DNA of 64,000 nt from the NCBI GenBank assembly GCA_030522415.1, contig CM060107.1:6450847-6514846 (forward strand), written 5' to 3'. Shown one piece after another: positions 51,437-63,345 of the stretch. Position 1 is the first letter of the stretch; each line of letters opens with the position of its first letter. The translations under genes and the position numbers were made by a program. The notes under the pieces were generated by a model. The model ran no database searches and was not told the origin of the DNA. It saw only the letters and a list, made by a program, of their open reading frames with translations. Source of the DNA: Channallabes apus (lineage: Eukaryota; Chordata; Actinopteri; Siluriformes; Clariidae).

Positions 51437-53560
51437 CATGCGACATTTTTTTTATGTTCTACTGTATAATACAGAAAATGTGTGTGTGCCAAAGAAGCTA
51501 CTGTACATTTGAAGTTTATGCAACATGGACGTGACCAATCTCGCTTCCCTAAAAAATGTTCAGTTGCTAACTGCAGCCGTTTTAGAGAGATGATTTTACA
51601 CATGCCACAAAAATGACAATTTTGCAGCGTTCTACTGTCTCACTTCAAACTATAATCATCTAAAATGAAAATTATTCATATTTGCTTATGACTATTGATG
51701 CTAAAATTCGTGTACTGTAAGTTTCTAGAAGCATAAGACTTGTAAATATTGTTGCTTAAAGAGTTTTTGTGGTAAAAGTCTGTAATGTTTTTAACCATAT
51801 CAAATTTATGTTATATATTTTAAGAATTTAGCATTTTAGAATAATACACTTTTTCAGGTTTATGTCTTTTCATGTGAAATCTAAGTTGACCAAGTTTTTC
51901 ATCTGAATGAAAAATGGTATCACATGATCCTGTCTGAAAACTGAACACTTTTTTAGCACCAGATTTTGGCCGATACTGTATATAAATTAAATTGAGTAGA
52001 TGATATACAATAGTGCATTGAAAACATTATAGATTATGCATGATGCAACAATGCATAGTGGAAAAAGGAGTAAAATATAAAGTAAAAGTGACAGTGCGGT
52101 AGTGTAGTGGTTAACATGCCATGATCATCAGTTCAATTATTTTTGTGCTATATTGTGTGTTTGTGCTGAAATACCTGTAGAGCCTGAATGTTGCGGGGGG
52201 GATGGGGGGATATTCCATGATTAAGGTGAGAGGTATCTTTGATAACGGCTCTAACTCTTTGTAAAAACCTGCCCACATCTGAAATAAGTGATCAAATTGA
52301 ATAAGCTGTGCTTCTCATAGCTGTTCAATATGCTGTTCTTCTCATCTTTATCTTGGGATTCAGGTTAGACGAGCTGGCTGGCACAGTGATATCATAGTTT
52401 TGCCGCTGTGGGCAGGGGTTAAGTCCTGCTGGAAAAGGAAATCAGCATCTCCATAACGCTTGCCAGCAGACAGAGAACTTGAAGTCTCTCTAAAATGTTC
52501 TGGTGAAAGACCACATTGACCATTGACTGTGGACTTGATAAAACACAGTAGGTGGCTGTTGAGGTACTGACTCCAGTCTCACTCTGCTTCATATGAAACT
52601 CTCTCAAGGTCTTAAAGTCTTTGATCTTTTTAAATGCTTTGGTCAACACTGTTACTTGCGCCTTTTCCTACCACACTTTTCCCTTCCAGTCAACTTTACA
52701 TAGTTTGCTTTGATACATCACTCTGAACAGCCAGCCCTTTGGCTATTTATTTATTTGTTAGTTTATTTGACAAGGATTTTGTACATTCATATCTGTAAAT
52801 GTACCAGAATTAGCCAAACATGAACGGTGTTGATGATCATTTTCTGGACAACTGTCAAGTCAGCAGTCCTCCCCATGTGTCTACGTAACTTATCCAGTCT
52901 ACTGTAAATAGATTGATTTTAACAAAAGATGTTTGTCGCAGAATTGAATGAGCTATACTGGAATGTATACTAGCTGATGTTATTTACTTCATACTTCAGC
53001 TTCACCACACCACATAACCCAGATTAGTTTATTGGATGAATATCTACACACACAGTTGCATACCAAAACAATATTAATGAAATATATATGACAATACACA
53101 ACCCTATGTGGTGTATAGAGAACATAAGAGAGAAATGTCAACTCTATAAATCAAACTTATTCGTATTGCAATATCTGCAAGATCACAATTTTTAGCTCAA
53201 CCTTTTATCTACAGAGTGCACGTTCGATAGGTGATGCTCCCGGACTGATTCATTGAAGCCGATGAGGCCGACTCTTTTCTCCTGCACCTCCACACATACA
53301 TACAATATACCAGACTTTAGACGTTTTATACATTCACTGAAATATATTGTATAGAATTGTAAATATTGGTATCTGGTGCACTTTAGTGTCTTTTTTTTTT
53401 TTGTACGAAATTACAAGAGATACTTCCGTGTTTGAACCAGAAGTAGAACCGCCGTCCTAGTAGAAGTACAATCTGCTCAAACTCAAACAAGCAACTTCAC
53501 AAAATGAAAAGAAAATTTATGGACGTGTGTATGAGTGAGAAAAAAATGTGTTTAGATAAT
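51437..53560. other. Long spacer without a recognised gene
   Basis: AT-rich. A tRNA-like SINE head fragment (gtgcggtagtgtagtggtta) is at 52095-52114. A stretch near 52400-52750 has short open frames and looks like a dispersed fish repeat that I cannot name. No splice-supported exon. Confidence 0.4.
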
Positions 53561-54115
53561 AATGAGATTGTCCCTGATGAGCAAGTCAAGGGTGTCAAGC
53601 CAAGGCAAGGAAAAACTCCCTGTGGTGGCAATAGGAAGAAACCTTAAGAGGAACCAGACTCACCAGGGAACCCATTCTCATTTGGGTGATTTAGCAAACG
53701 CTCTTATCCAGAGCGACTTACATTTTTATCTCAGTACACATCTGAGCAGTTGAGGGTTAAGGGCCTTGCTCAAGGGCCCAACAGTGGCAACTTGGTGGTT
53801 GTGGGGTTTGAACCTGGGATCTTCCAAACCGTAGTCCAATGCCTTAACCACTGAGCTACACCTGGCCTATATAACAACATCATGTGTGTTAGGCTGCTGG
53901 AAGTTCAATATAACAGAAGTTGTCTAATGTTAACATGGAGTTCCAGTTCAGCACAGGGATGATTCAGCAGGTGTAGAGGGCAGAGGGGGGTCTGGATCAC
54001 TGGGAGCTCAGGAGCAGCGTGTGTAGATCCAAATCATCATGAAGCAGAATGCAGCTGGAGCTGGACCTTCTCTGACCTTAGGATTCTCACAGGGCTGGCA
54101 CAATCCCCAGATGTC
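53561..54115. repeat. Dispersed repeat interrupted by a SINE
   Basis: aaactccctgtggtggcaat and aggaaccagactcaccaggg are followed, after the SINE at 53690-53868, by ggagttccagttcagcacag, all typical of a common fish repeat whose class I cannot assign. Confidence 0.45.
53690..53868 (-). repeat. tRNA-derived SINE, second family (best copy)
   Basis: On the minus strand: a tRNA-like head (gctcagtggttaaggcattg), a B-box-like gggttcaaacccc region, the block gggcccttgagcaaggccct, and the 3' end taagtcgctctggataagag. Further copies lie at 23608, 41783, 57510 and 62022. Confidence 0.88.
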
Positions 54116-54539
54116 TCAGCACGGTTAGAAAAAAAAAAACAGGTGGAAAGAATTAGTGTAGTTGGCGTTCAGGATATTAGCAGTTTATAAGTTGGGGACT
54201 ACCTGTATTATTATTGTTATTACTTGTTTTTTTTAATGTTGGAAAAAAGATCACAAAAAGAAAAAAACTTAAAAAAAAAATTACATTTACAGTAAATTTT
54301 CAAATATTTCAATGAGCGCCATATAAAGGGTTAAACCATGTAAGAAACAGATCTGAAGGCAGCATATGAAGATTTTTGGATGCTTCAAGATACTGTAAGT
54401 CTACAGCAGGTCTGTTTCATGTTCCACATGTGAAGTCATAGCTAAACATCTTGTATTGTGACATAAGATATACCACGCTATGCCTTGACTTTATCCCCTG
54501 ATACTCCAATAGGTATCTATCAGCATATATTGGATGGTT
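54116..54539. other. AT-rich spacer
   Basis: A-rich tracts near 54130 and 54255-54290; no gene recognised. Confidence 0.5.
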
Positions 54540-54690
54540 TTGGACTGTGATAAGAACCTGGAGGACCCGGAGGAAACCCATCGTAGAGAGAGTGCAAACT
54601 CCATCCACACAGCAACAGGCAGATTTTAACCTCCAACCCTGCAGGTGCGACAGCACTAAACATTATGAAACTGTGTCACCACATTAGTAA
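54540..54690 (-). repeat. Decayed Mermaid-type SINE fragment
   Basis: ggacccggaggaaaccca and gtgcaaactccatccacaca keep SINE order; the head is corrupted. Confidence 0.7.
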
Positions 54691-55311
54691 CAATAAATTG
54701 AAAAAATATCCTAAAACATTTCTTGCTTTATATTAGAACGGTTATTATAGTTAAGTTTGTTTACTTTAATGTTTACTTGATGATAATGTACTTTACCACC
54801 TGTCTTGTGCATCACCGTATGTTGGTTGTTTTATGGTATTAATTCATTTCACTTGTTATTTATATTTATATGCTGTTTGTCATGTATATATGTATGTACA
54901 TATAATCATTCTCCAATAAAAATACAGGGCAAAAAAAATGCATTTCAGCTTTTAAAATTAGATCCAATATATTTATGTTTAAGACTAAACAATACATTTA
55001 ACAGCTTTTTAAAGTGAACCAGATTATTTCAAGTACATCATAAATTTTGATTCCCATGTATGCAAGTAGATATATTGTACACTGCTTGTTTTTATATAGC
55101 CAGTGTAGTTAAATTCACAAATATAATTTTACAGAAAATATATTTCTGGTGAACGAAACCAATCGGAGTCAATAATAATCAACTTGATCCATCTTTAGAT
55201 TGATAAACACCTTTAGATGAGAGTGCACAGAAGGTGCACAACCAGGAGGTGCACCAGTCCAGGAGCACCAGGGACATGGACAACCACAAATACCAGTAAG
55301 GACAATTTTTA
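54691..55311. other. AT-rich spacer
   Basis: An open, splice-bounded stretch at about 55217-55296 could be an exon but has no recognisable content. It is discussed with the predicted exons at 57074. Confidence 0.4.
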
Positions 55312-55324
55312 TAGACAAGACATT

Positions 55325-55586
55325 CATTCATTCATTCATTTTCTATACTGCTTAATCCTGTGTTCAGGGTCGCGGGGGACCTGGAGCCTATCCCAGGAGA
55401 CACACACACAAACATACACTCACACACCCAATCACACACTACGGGCAATTTTTTTAGGAACGCCAATTAGCCTAACCTGCATATCTGGACTGGAATGTGA
55501 GAGGAAACCGGAGTACCCGGAGGAAACCCACCAAGCACGGGGAGAACATGCAAACTCCATGCACACAGAGACGGGAATCGAGCCTG
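55325..55586 (-). repeat. Mermaid-type SINE, truncated, with exact 13-bp duplication
   Basis: The minus-strand copy has the tail and body but lacks the tRNA-like head and an internal block of about 60 bp around the ccaatccatcgca region. It is nevertheless bounded by an exact duplication tagacaagacatt (55312-55324 and 55587-55599). Confidence 0.9.
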
Positions 55587-55844
55587 TAGACAAGACATTT
55601 TATACTGTATATAAATAGATTATATACTGTACACAGCTGCACAAAGTTTGGGATCGCACATACAGTGGTTTTGTATGTTTGTCACACTTTTATGTTTCAG
55701 ATCATCAAAAAATGTAAATATTAGTCAAAGGTAAGAAAACACATCATGCAGTTTTTACAGTAAATGAAGGTATTAAGGGAAAACAAAATCCAAAACTACA
55801 TAGACCTGTATGAAAAAGTGTTTGCCCCCTAAACCTAATAACCG

Positions 55845-56400
55845 GTTGGGTCACGCTTAGCAGCAACAACTGCAATCAAGTGTTTTCGATAACTTGAGTA
55901 ACATAAGTCTGTGAGAGCGGTGTGGACGAATTTTGGCCCACTCAACTTTGCAGAATTGTTGTAAATCAGCCACATTGGAGGGTTTTTAAGCATGAACCGC
56001 CTTTTTAAGGTCTTGCCACAGCATCACAATTGGATTCAGGTCAGGACGTTGACTAGGCCACTCCAAAGTCTTCATTTTGTTTTTCTTCAGCAATTAAGAA
56101 GTGGACTTGCTGGTGTGTTTTGGATTAATGTTCTTTGAATGTTGTTTGGGGTCTTTTGTGACCTCTTGGATGAGTTGTCGCTGCTCTTAATCTGTCTTGC
56201 CTGGTTAAATAACGGTAAATAAAAAAATAAATAAACCTCTGCACTCTTGGGGTAATTTTGGTCGGCCAGCCGGCCACTCCTGGGAAGGTTCTCCACTATT
56301 CCATGTTTTTGCCATTTGTAGATAATGGCTCTCACTGTGGTTCGCTGCAGTCCCAAAGATTTAGAAATGGCTTTATAACCTTATACAGTAGATCTCAGTT
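55845..56400 (-). pseudogene. Tc1-like transposase remnants
   Basis: Minus-strand reading gives the helix-turn-helix region (GLQRTTVRAIIYKWQKHGIVENLPRSGR) near 56356-56270 and, after a deletion of the central catalytic part, the C-terminal end ([22 protein letters not shown] near 56060-56000). The third catalytic residue, Glu in the usual NPIE, reads Val. Stops occur in the C-terminal part. Confidence 0.8.
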
Positions 56401-56463
56401 ATTTTCTTTCTCATTTGTTTCTGGATTTCTTTGGATCTCTACATGATGTTTAGCTTTTGAGGA

Positions 56464-56596
56464 TAGTGATGTGAAGTACGAATCATTTTAGTGACTCGGT
56501 TCTTTGAATCTCGTTCATCAAAATGAACGAATCTTTTTTTGTCATGTTAAAGATTCGTTCAAAAAGAACGTATCGTTCATAAACGACCCATCACTA
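56464..56596. mobile_element. hAT MITE (TAGTGATG family), nested
   Basis: 133 bp with ends TAGTGATG and CATCACTA, and an exact 8-bp duplication tttgagga (56456-56463 and 56597-56604). Internal gttcattc/gaacgaatc motifs match the larger copy at 39399. Confidence 0.92.
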
Positions 56597-57073
56597 TTTG
56601 AGGATCTTTTGGTCTACTTCACTTTGTCAGGCAGGTCCCATTTAAGTGAATTCTTGATTGTGGTGCGTTTGGGCGGGGGGGGGTCAAACACTTTTTCACA
56701 CAGCAGTTTTGGCAGTTTATTTTCCCTTAATAATAAAAACTTTCACTTAAAAACTGCATGATGTGTTTACTTTTCATATATCTTTGACTATTTAAATTTG
56801 TTTGATGATCGGAAACATTAAATGTGACAAACATGCAAAAAAAATACGAAATCAGTAAGGGGGCAAACACTTTTTCACACCACTGTATAGTACATACAAT
56901 ACACATACAGTACTGTATATCCTGCAGACTGTTATGGACTTTACCTTTGTACTCTTTTCCACACCATAACATTATACTCTGTAGTTACTGCATATATTAT
57001 CACTGTAAAGTCATGTGTCATATTAAATTATCAGCTGTAATATCACCTCATTTAAAATCACTCTTTGTTTTAG

Positions 57074-58041
57074 ACGCCCAGCACACACTCTCTCAGACAC
57101 TCCGCATGACCCTGATTATCACCACGTGTTCCATCGCTGGTGTGGGTGAGCGAAGAACGTCAGTGTTACGGATGCCGCTGTCCATTGGAGCTACATCAAA
57201 CCAGGGGGCACACATCTGCACACATCTGCAACATTCATCCAGAATGTTACACTCTTCGTTCCGGGTAAGTGAAGAAAAACAGGTGATTACTGTATGGATT
57301 CAGAAATAAAGTAAAAAAAAAACATGCATGTTTGGAGGAGTTTTCAGTCGTAGATGAGAGTTCGAGCTAATTTAGACTTCTGTGAGATTATCGCGTTCCT
57401 TTCGTACTTTTTTTGTTAGTGTGTATTAATGTCTTAGTACTCTGATGTAGAGGGAGGGATTGTGGGTAAATGTGGACGTTTCCTGTGGTTCATGTTTGTT
57501 TCACACATGGTGAAGTGGTAGTTCAAAACCCCATCACCACCACGTTGCCACTTTCGGGCCCTTGAGCCGGCCCTTTACTCGAAACTGCTCAGATGTATAA
57601 TGAGCTAAAAAAATGTCAGTTGCTTTAAATGGCGTCTGTCAAAAGTCAGAATGTAACCAACCAACTAGGTGCACTAGTGAAAATACACAAGTCTATCTGA
57701 GTATGGAGAACGTATTGTTTATGTTCTAATAGTTTTTTTCTTTTTCTCCTAAAGAACCACCAGAAGTGCCAGATGTCAGAGGTGAGTCAAAGATATTTTA
57801 AGTGTTTTCTTTATTGTAGTTAAACATAATCAGAGCCTCTGAGTTCTCATTCTCGTTGTTTTATCTGTGTTATACAGTATATGGGAGATTTCTCAATAAA
57901 AAAAAAAACAGCATAATTCTTTGTATCTTTCCAGATGATGTCCAGCTGGACTGTACTAACACACTGATGATATTTTTTTCCACTCTTTTATGTATTTTAC
58001 ACCATCTTACTTTTACAAATACTCCATGCGATTGTATATAG
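57074..58041 (+). CDS. Predicted orphan exons (gene 3' end), uncertain frame
   Basis: Three splice-bounded segments lie at 57074-57145 (72 nt), 57755-57781 (27 nt) and 57935-58041. In phase 1 all three stay open (DAQHTLSQTLRMTLII..., EPPEVPDVRG, DDVQLDCTNTLMIFFSTLLC...) and end at TAG 58039-58041 with a hydrophobic stretch. In phase 2 the first is also open and would follow an exon-like stretch at 55217-55296, but a stop comes early in the third. No family is recognised. Support is splice sites and phase only. Confidence 0.25.
57510..57655 (+). repeat. tRNA-derived SINE, second family, decayed
   Basis: gggcccttgagccggccctt and ctgctcagatgtataatgag in family order. It lies in the presumed intron between the orphan exons. 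Confidence 0.7.
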
Positions 58042-58045
58042 AACA

Positions 58046-58512
58046 GTGGCGGCTGCTAGCTTTTTGAAACAGGGGAAGCTCAGATTAGGACTTCATCATA
58101 AAATTTCTTTATATAATTCAATTTGTACGTAAATTCTGGCTAGTTTCCCCTTCCACCAGCTACTTTAATTATATGAACGAACTAACTTTACAATGCTGAA
58201 ACAAGGAGCAAAGAATGCTATAATGTTTTTTTTTTTATTATTTAAAGAATGATTTGTACAACCAAAAATGGTTTATATCACCAGCAAACAATACAGAGTG
58301 CAGCAGTTCGCCGTACTCGAATCTCTGTAGCGCTGATATATACTTAAGATATGCTGTCAATCAAAAAAGAGGTTCCGTCCCTTTAAACAGCTCCTCCAAT
58401 CATCATGCAGCAGCCCAGCGTCCTGTCCCGCCCACTGTGGATTGAAACTGAAGGACCTTATTGAGGTCAACAAGCTGAGACTGACGTGCATTTTTAGGGC
58501 TGTATGTAGCTA
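58046..58512. repeat. Probable dispersed repeat, class unknown
   Basis: It begins cagtggcggctgctagcttt, like a common fish repeat start, and has a GC-richer end near 58400-58450. No opposite terminus was found. Confidence 0.35.
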
Positions 58513-58517
58513 TATTA

Positions 58518-58874
58518 TGTCAGGGTTAACCCCTAGAGGGCGCCTTGCACCCGAAGACGTTTCAGTTTTTGCACTTCCCTTTCCAGAGTGCACCTCGGTC
58601 ATTAATAGGGCACTCACCAGAACTGAGGTGACTCATTAGTTTGGCTTTAAATAGCCACGATTTGAGTTATATGGGGTCTTGCATCTGTTGATAAACTGTT
58701 TTTTTTATGCTGTTCTATTCTGCTGGAATGCTGTTGTGTTTAGTTAATCTATTTTGTGCCATAGCTTCATGTTTTGTTCATTCCGTTTAGTTAGTGTCTG
58801 TTTACTTTATATTATTAAACTTATTTAAAGTCAACCTCTGTGCCTATGCCTCGCCTACATACAACATTGTGACA
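58518..58874 (+). repeat. Solo LTR with 5-bp duplication
   Basis: 357 bp from TGTCAGGG to TTGTGACA, flanked by exact tatta (58513-58517 and 58875-58879). A TATA-like ctttaaatagcc is near 58645 and ATTAAA near 58815. No internal retrotransposon sequence adjoins, as expected after LTR-LTR recombination. Confidence 0.82.
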
Positions 58875-58879
58875 TATTA

Positions 58880-60693
58880 TTTAAATAGGGAAGTAGCATG
58901 CAGTCGCGTATGTCACATATGTTACCAGGGTAGGAATGTCATGTCCCAGGGGTGCCGCAGTCATCTCCATGAGTATCATACAAATAGCAAAGACATCAAT
59001 GATTTTTGAAGTTCTACGAGGGACACAAAAGCAACTCTTCACTGTAAAGATACTGTGACTGTAAATTGATAAACTTAGCAAGAACTATAACTACGTACAT
59101 ATTAGGCGTGTTATTTGCTGATGTCTGAATATTTCGATCATTTCAATGGTGGCAAGGAACAAAGTCACAAAGGAGAAATGCCATTGTTACCACAATGAAG
59201 TTCACATCCTGTGTTTTAAAGTGTTTTCTTTATGATTAATATGATTTTTCAGAGCAGAACACTGTACGTTGCATATTAGCTTTCATGTACAGTATGTATC
59301 TTTAATTATTTAAGGTAAAAGAGGAACAGAATGTCTTTTTTTCCTTTATTAATTTAGGTCATGTTCACGCTGCTAGCATTGACTAACCTGATTCAAGCCA
59401 AGTATATTTTTATATACTGTATATGGAATGAGTTTTTTAAATAAATGTTCATATTTAATAGATGTTTTCCAGTGTCTTTTATTCAGTCAGGTCCTGGTTT
59501 GAAACATCTTCCCCTCCCTTGCGTCTAGCCTTGAAGGCTCGGCAGCTGTTTTGGAATGACGGTAGGGATATGAAAACTAAATCGGTTCTGTTCGAGAGCT
59601 TGTTCGTCCAATTTGTTTGTAAGTCCAACAAACATTGTCTAGGTACTAGGACACCAACAGTTACCAGGACACTAGGTACTTGGACAACCAACACTTATCT
59701 TATAATATCGTATAAGTTGCACTATTTGTATACACTACTACAGTATTTGTTGTCCTTTTGGTACTCATGGTTGTCACCATGAGCCCTTGAAATGAGGGCT
59801 ATGATGACTCTTAATGATTCTTAATGAGATGGAGTGCCAAAGCCAGTGGTGTAGGTGATGTGGTATCCATGGTATAGCTATTGGTTATGTACAAGAACAC
59901 AATGTTACCTGTTACATATTTTATATATATATAAAAAAAGACAGAAAACAGAATAAAGAGTCCACAAAACGGCCATCTTAACCTCTTTAGTGCAGTTTGA
60001 TAACATCAGTCTGCCGGTTTTTATAAATCATGTGTTTGCATCTCAATGAAGATACATTGCTGACTCTTGAGTTTTTTAGTTTATTCCGTCTGCGTCTCCA
60101 AAGTTTTCAATAACACAATGATACCTGTTATCTCAACAAATACCAGTGTAAGAAGTTGGGCCAACAATATACAGTATTAATTCATTCAACATTTATTTAG
60201 TTGGATGTTTTACAGTGGAGGTAGAAACAACTTTATTATTATTGCATAATACAGGTACTCAGCAACAAAACACAGTTTAGCATCTTCCAGTGCAAATAGC
60301 TATACTGTACCATGGCCTTGCTAATCATGATGTCATTATTCAGTACAGTGCATAACTATTTTCCCTGTTGGAATGTTGAATTTCTTTTAGAAGAAGGAAG
60401 GGTTAAAACAGCCTAGCCCTGAGCAACCGAAGCAACCCCAAATCATAATACAATCTTTATGCTTTCTAGCAAACTATCTATCAATCAATCAATCAGTCAA
60501 TCAATCCATTCATCCATCCATCCATCCATTCATGAATGATATAGACCCTATTTAGTAGTGCACATTTATTACTTTTTGTGATTTTATTACTATGTATATC
60601 TTCTATACATCTTCTATTTTTCCTGTAGTTATGACTTTATTCTATCATTATACTGTATATCTATGATTCCAATGAAAATAATAATAAAAATTA
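58880..60693. other. Spacer without a recognised gene
   Basis: A short ATCA/ATCC microsatellite lies at 60478-60530. Open frames near 59462-59780 have no recognisable content. Confidence 0.45.
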
Positions 60694-61999
60694 CAGTTTT
60701 TCTCAGTCGCTTTGGTGCTTTTCTCACATCACTATTAACATTTGCACAGCAGTTAGTGTATTTCTCAAAACAACTGGTGCAAACTGCAAAACCTAGTGGA
60801 TAACCTGCAAAAGCAGGTCACTTGCTCAAGGTCGATAATCCATTCGTCAAAAGCAAGTATTCATGTCAATGAAACTGCCAGTGTCATCAAAATGAGACAT
60901 CTTAACACCATCTTTATGAACAAGATAGTCAAATGGCTTCGTCATGCTTTCATTATGTATGTTTCAGTGTGTATTCTCTCAGAGTTTTCCAATGCAAAAA
61001 AAGTTGAGACCTCGGTGACACGACCTGAAAATGCTCAAGACAGCACTATACACTTCTTGTACAGCCATTTACAGTAAAATCTACAGTAAAGTTCAACATT
61101 CCTGTGGTTAGGGAAGTAAGCGAGTACAAGACGCTGAATACGTATGTTTCATTTTTACTGTGTAGTTTGTAATTCTACAACACTGTGCAAAAGAAAAATA
61201 CTCTACAGTCACTTATGTATAATAAACACAAGAAACACCCTTTTGGTAGAGCTGTGCACAAATGTGAACAATATAACAGTCTATATTGTAACTGAACATA
61301 CGTCAATCATTCTGGCACATCCAGACCTTCCTGTCTGTCTGGCCACATATTTTCATCTACATCACAACGGATATCATCTCTTGCAATGCAGCGAGGAAAG
61401 TATCTCCTGGAGTGGCGAATCCACCCTCTGCATGACTCTGCTGTGATGTCATCACACGCTGCATCCATGTGCTGCTACGTACAGTAACACGGCCATTTGG
61501 CATGTGAATGCACCAGCGTTCTGTCATGTGCTGCAAACCACTGTCTGACCAGATGTGAGCGGTGAAAACGGACATTATCCCACACAACAACATACTTGTT
61601 GGTTCAATTTAGGAGACATTTCCAGGAAAAAAATAATAAAGAAAGGTATAAAATTAGCTTGACAGAATTTGATAACTAATTCAACAATTCTGTATGTAAT
61701 GACTCAAGCAATGAGATGAAGACTATTAGTTTAATTGGAAACGACTATTCAGCATCCAAAAGTATAGTTCATTTTGATTGACATGACATAAGCAAATGAT
61801 AATGTGATAAAGCGGCAGAGAATTGATATGAAAGCAACTGATACATGTCCAAGGGCGTTTGCAATTTGTTCAGAGGAAGGAGACATTGCTACTACGATGT
61901 GCACACATGACTAAATGTTGTGGATGTTGCACTAATGGTTTTGAGATTTTTTTGAGAAGTCTGATCTGAGAAAAGCAGCAAAGCAACTGAGAAAAACTG
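60694..61999 (-). mobile_element. IS630/Tc1-type transposon remnant with TA duplication
   Basis: The ends cagtttttctcagtcgcttt and aaagcaactgagaaaaactg are inverted repeats with one mismatch, flanked by TA (60692-60693 and 62000-62001). A minus-strand stretch at 61357-61593 keeps traces of a DDE_3-type transposase (a WDN-like region in a neighbouring frame, then ERWCIHMPNGRV). It is heavily decayed. Confidence 0.78.
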
Positions 62000-62021
62000 T
62001 AAGTCATTAATTAAGGTTGTT

Positions 62022-62168
62022 TAATGGTGTCAGACTACTGATAGTAAGGTCACAGGTTGCCAGTGCTGGGCCCTTGAGCAAGGCCCTCAACCCTCTACTG
62101 TTTAAACGTATAATGCGATAAATGTAAGTCATCCTGGATAGGAGCATCTGCCAAATGCCATGAATGTA
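62022..62168 (+). repeat. tRNA-derived SINE, second family
   Basis: gggcccttgagcaaggccct and the end taagtcatcctggataggag are present. Confidence 0.8.
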
Positions 62169-62171
62169 TAT

Positions 62172-62211
<40 letters not shown>

Positions 62212-62960
62212 TAATAATGGCATTTGTTTTAGTTGTTGTAGTTATTTCTACATATGTAATAAAACCCCATAATCTAAATGTTTATTAGCAGAATATAAAA
62301 GAATACAAGTGTTAAGTAACAAGTTAAAGTTACTTTTTTACTGCTTACAGTAAATTCACAGTTTGTTAAGGTAAATTAGCGACAATATTACAACATTTAT
62401 GACTTTTTTCCCCTTTAAATTAATTAGTCAATTAAACTCTCAGTCACAATGGAGAATGTTACAGTGTGAAATGGTGGAAGGAATCCGTTCTCCTCCGTTC
62501 TCAGCTCTCATTTCTTCCCAGGAGAATGAGGGTTCTGCGTATCAGGACTTTTCTCATCACCCTGCTGCAGAGAGTCATCAAGCCCATGTATGATGTTTAT
62601 TGTAGGTAACCATGAAAAACGTCTTGGACAGACAGAAGTGAGACTAAATTATTGTCATCATTATTATCTCATGTTTACAACTTTATAAAGCACAATAATA
62701 ATGTAATGTAAAGTAGTCTATATGACTCCACCCATCTGTTATGGTGGAATTATACCAGTTGAATTATGCATTCTGATTGGCCACAAGGTGTTGCGCAGTT
62801 TTATACACGCTCACTCTAATACGTTATTTATTAAGCTATCATTTCTATAACAACTGATTATTCAAAGGGATGTGTACAGTACGCACTCCACATCACCAGT
62901 TAAAACATTTTGTGTAGTAACTGTTGATATGGTGAGGTACCATGTGTTGGGTTGGTTCTA
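62169..62960. other. Spacer with an (AAT)n microsatellite
   Basis: (TAA)n at 62173-62217. No gene recognised. Confidence 0.5.
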
Positions 62961-62986
62961 AACCCAGCCATGAATACATAAAGGAT

Positions 62987-63328
62987 TCATTCATTCATCT
63001 TCTATACCGCTTTATCCTGTATTTAGGGTCACGGGGACCTGGAGCCTATCCCAGGAGACTTCGGGCACTAGGCGGGGTACACCCTGGACAGGGTGCCAAT
63101 CCATCGCAGAGCACACACACACACTCATTCACACACTATGGTGAATTTTTGGGAACGCCAATTGGCCTAATCTGCATGTCTTTGGACTGTGGGAGGAAAC
63201 CGGAGTACCCGGAGGAAACCCACCAAGCACGGGGAGAACATGCAAACTCCATGCACACAGAGACGGGAATCGAACCCGGACCCTGGAGGTGCAAGGCGAC
63301 AGTGCTAACCACTACACCACCGTGCCGC
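62987..63328 (-). repeat. Full-length Mermaid-type SINE with interrupted target duplication
   Basis: The complete head, body and tail are on the minus strand. The left flank tacataaaggat (62975-62986) reappears at 63329-63345, split by the 5 extra bases cagta. Confidence 0.93.
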
Positions 63329-63345
63329 TACATACAGTAAAGGAT

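Larger units (their letters stand above)
55663..56885 (-). mobile_element. Tc1-like transposon with long inverted repeats, deleted and nested
   Basis: Long inverted repeats of about 200 bp contain the repeated motif gaaaaagtgtttgccccc (an IR/DR layout) and are flanked by TA (55661-55662 and 56886-56887). The outermost motif of the left repeat is missing. The centre holds only parts of a minus-strand transposase and a nested hAT MITE at 56464-56596. Confidence 0.88.

Noticed and set aside
60478..60530. CRISPR-like tandem spacing
   Set aside because: Simple ATCA/ATCC microsatellite; no spacer-repeat structure, and the genome is eukaryotic.
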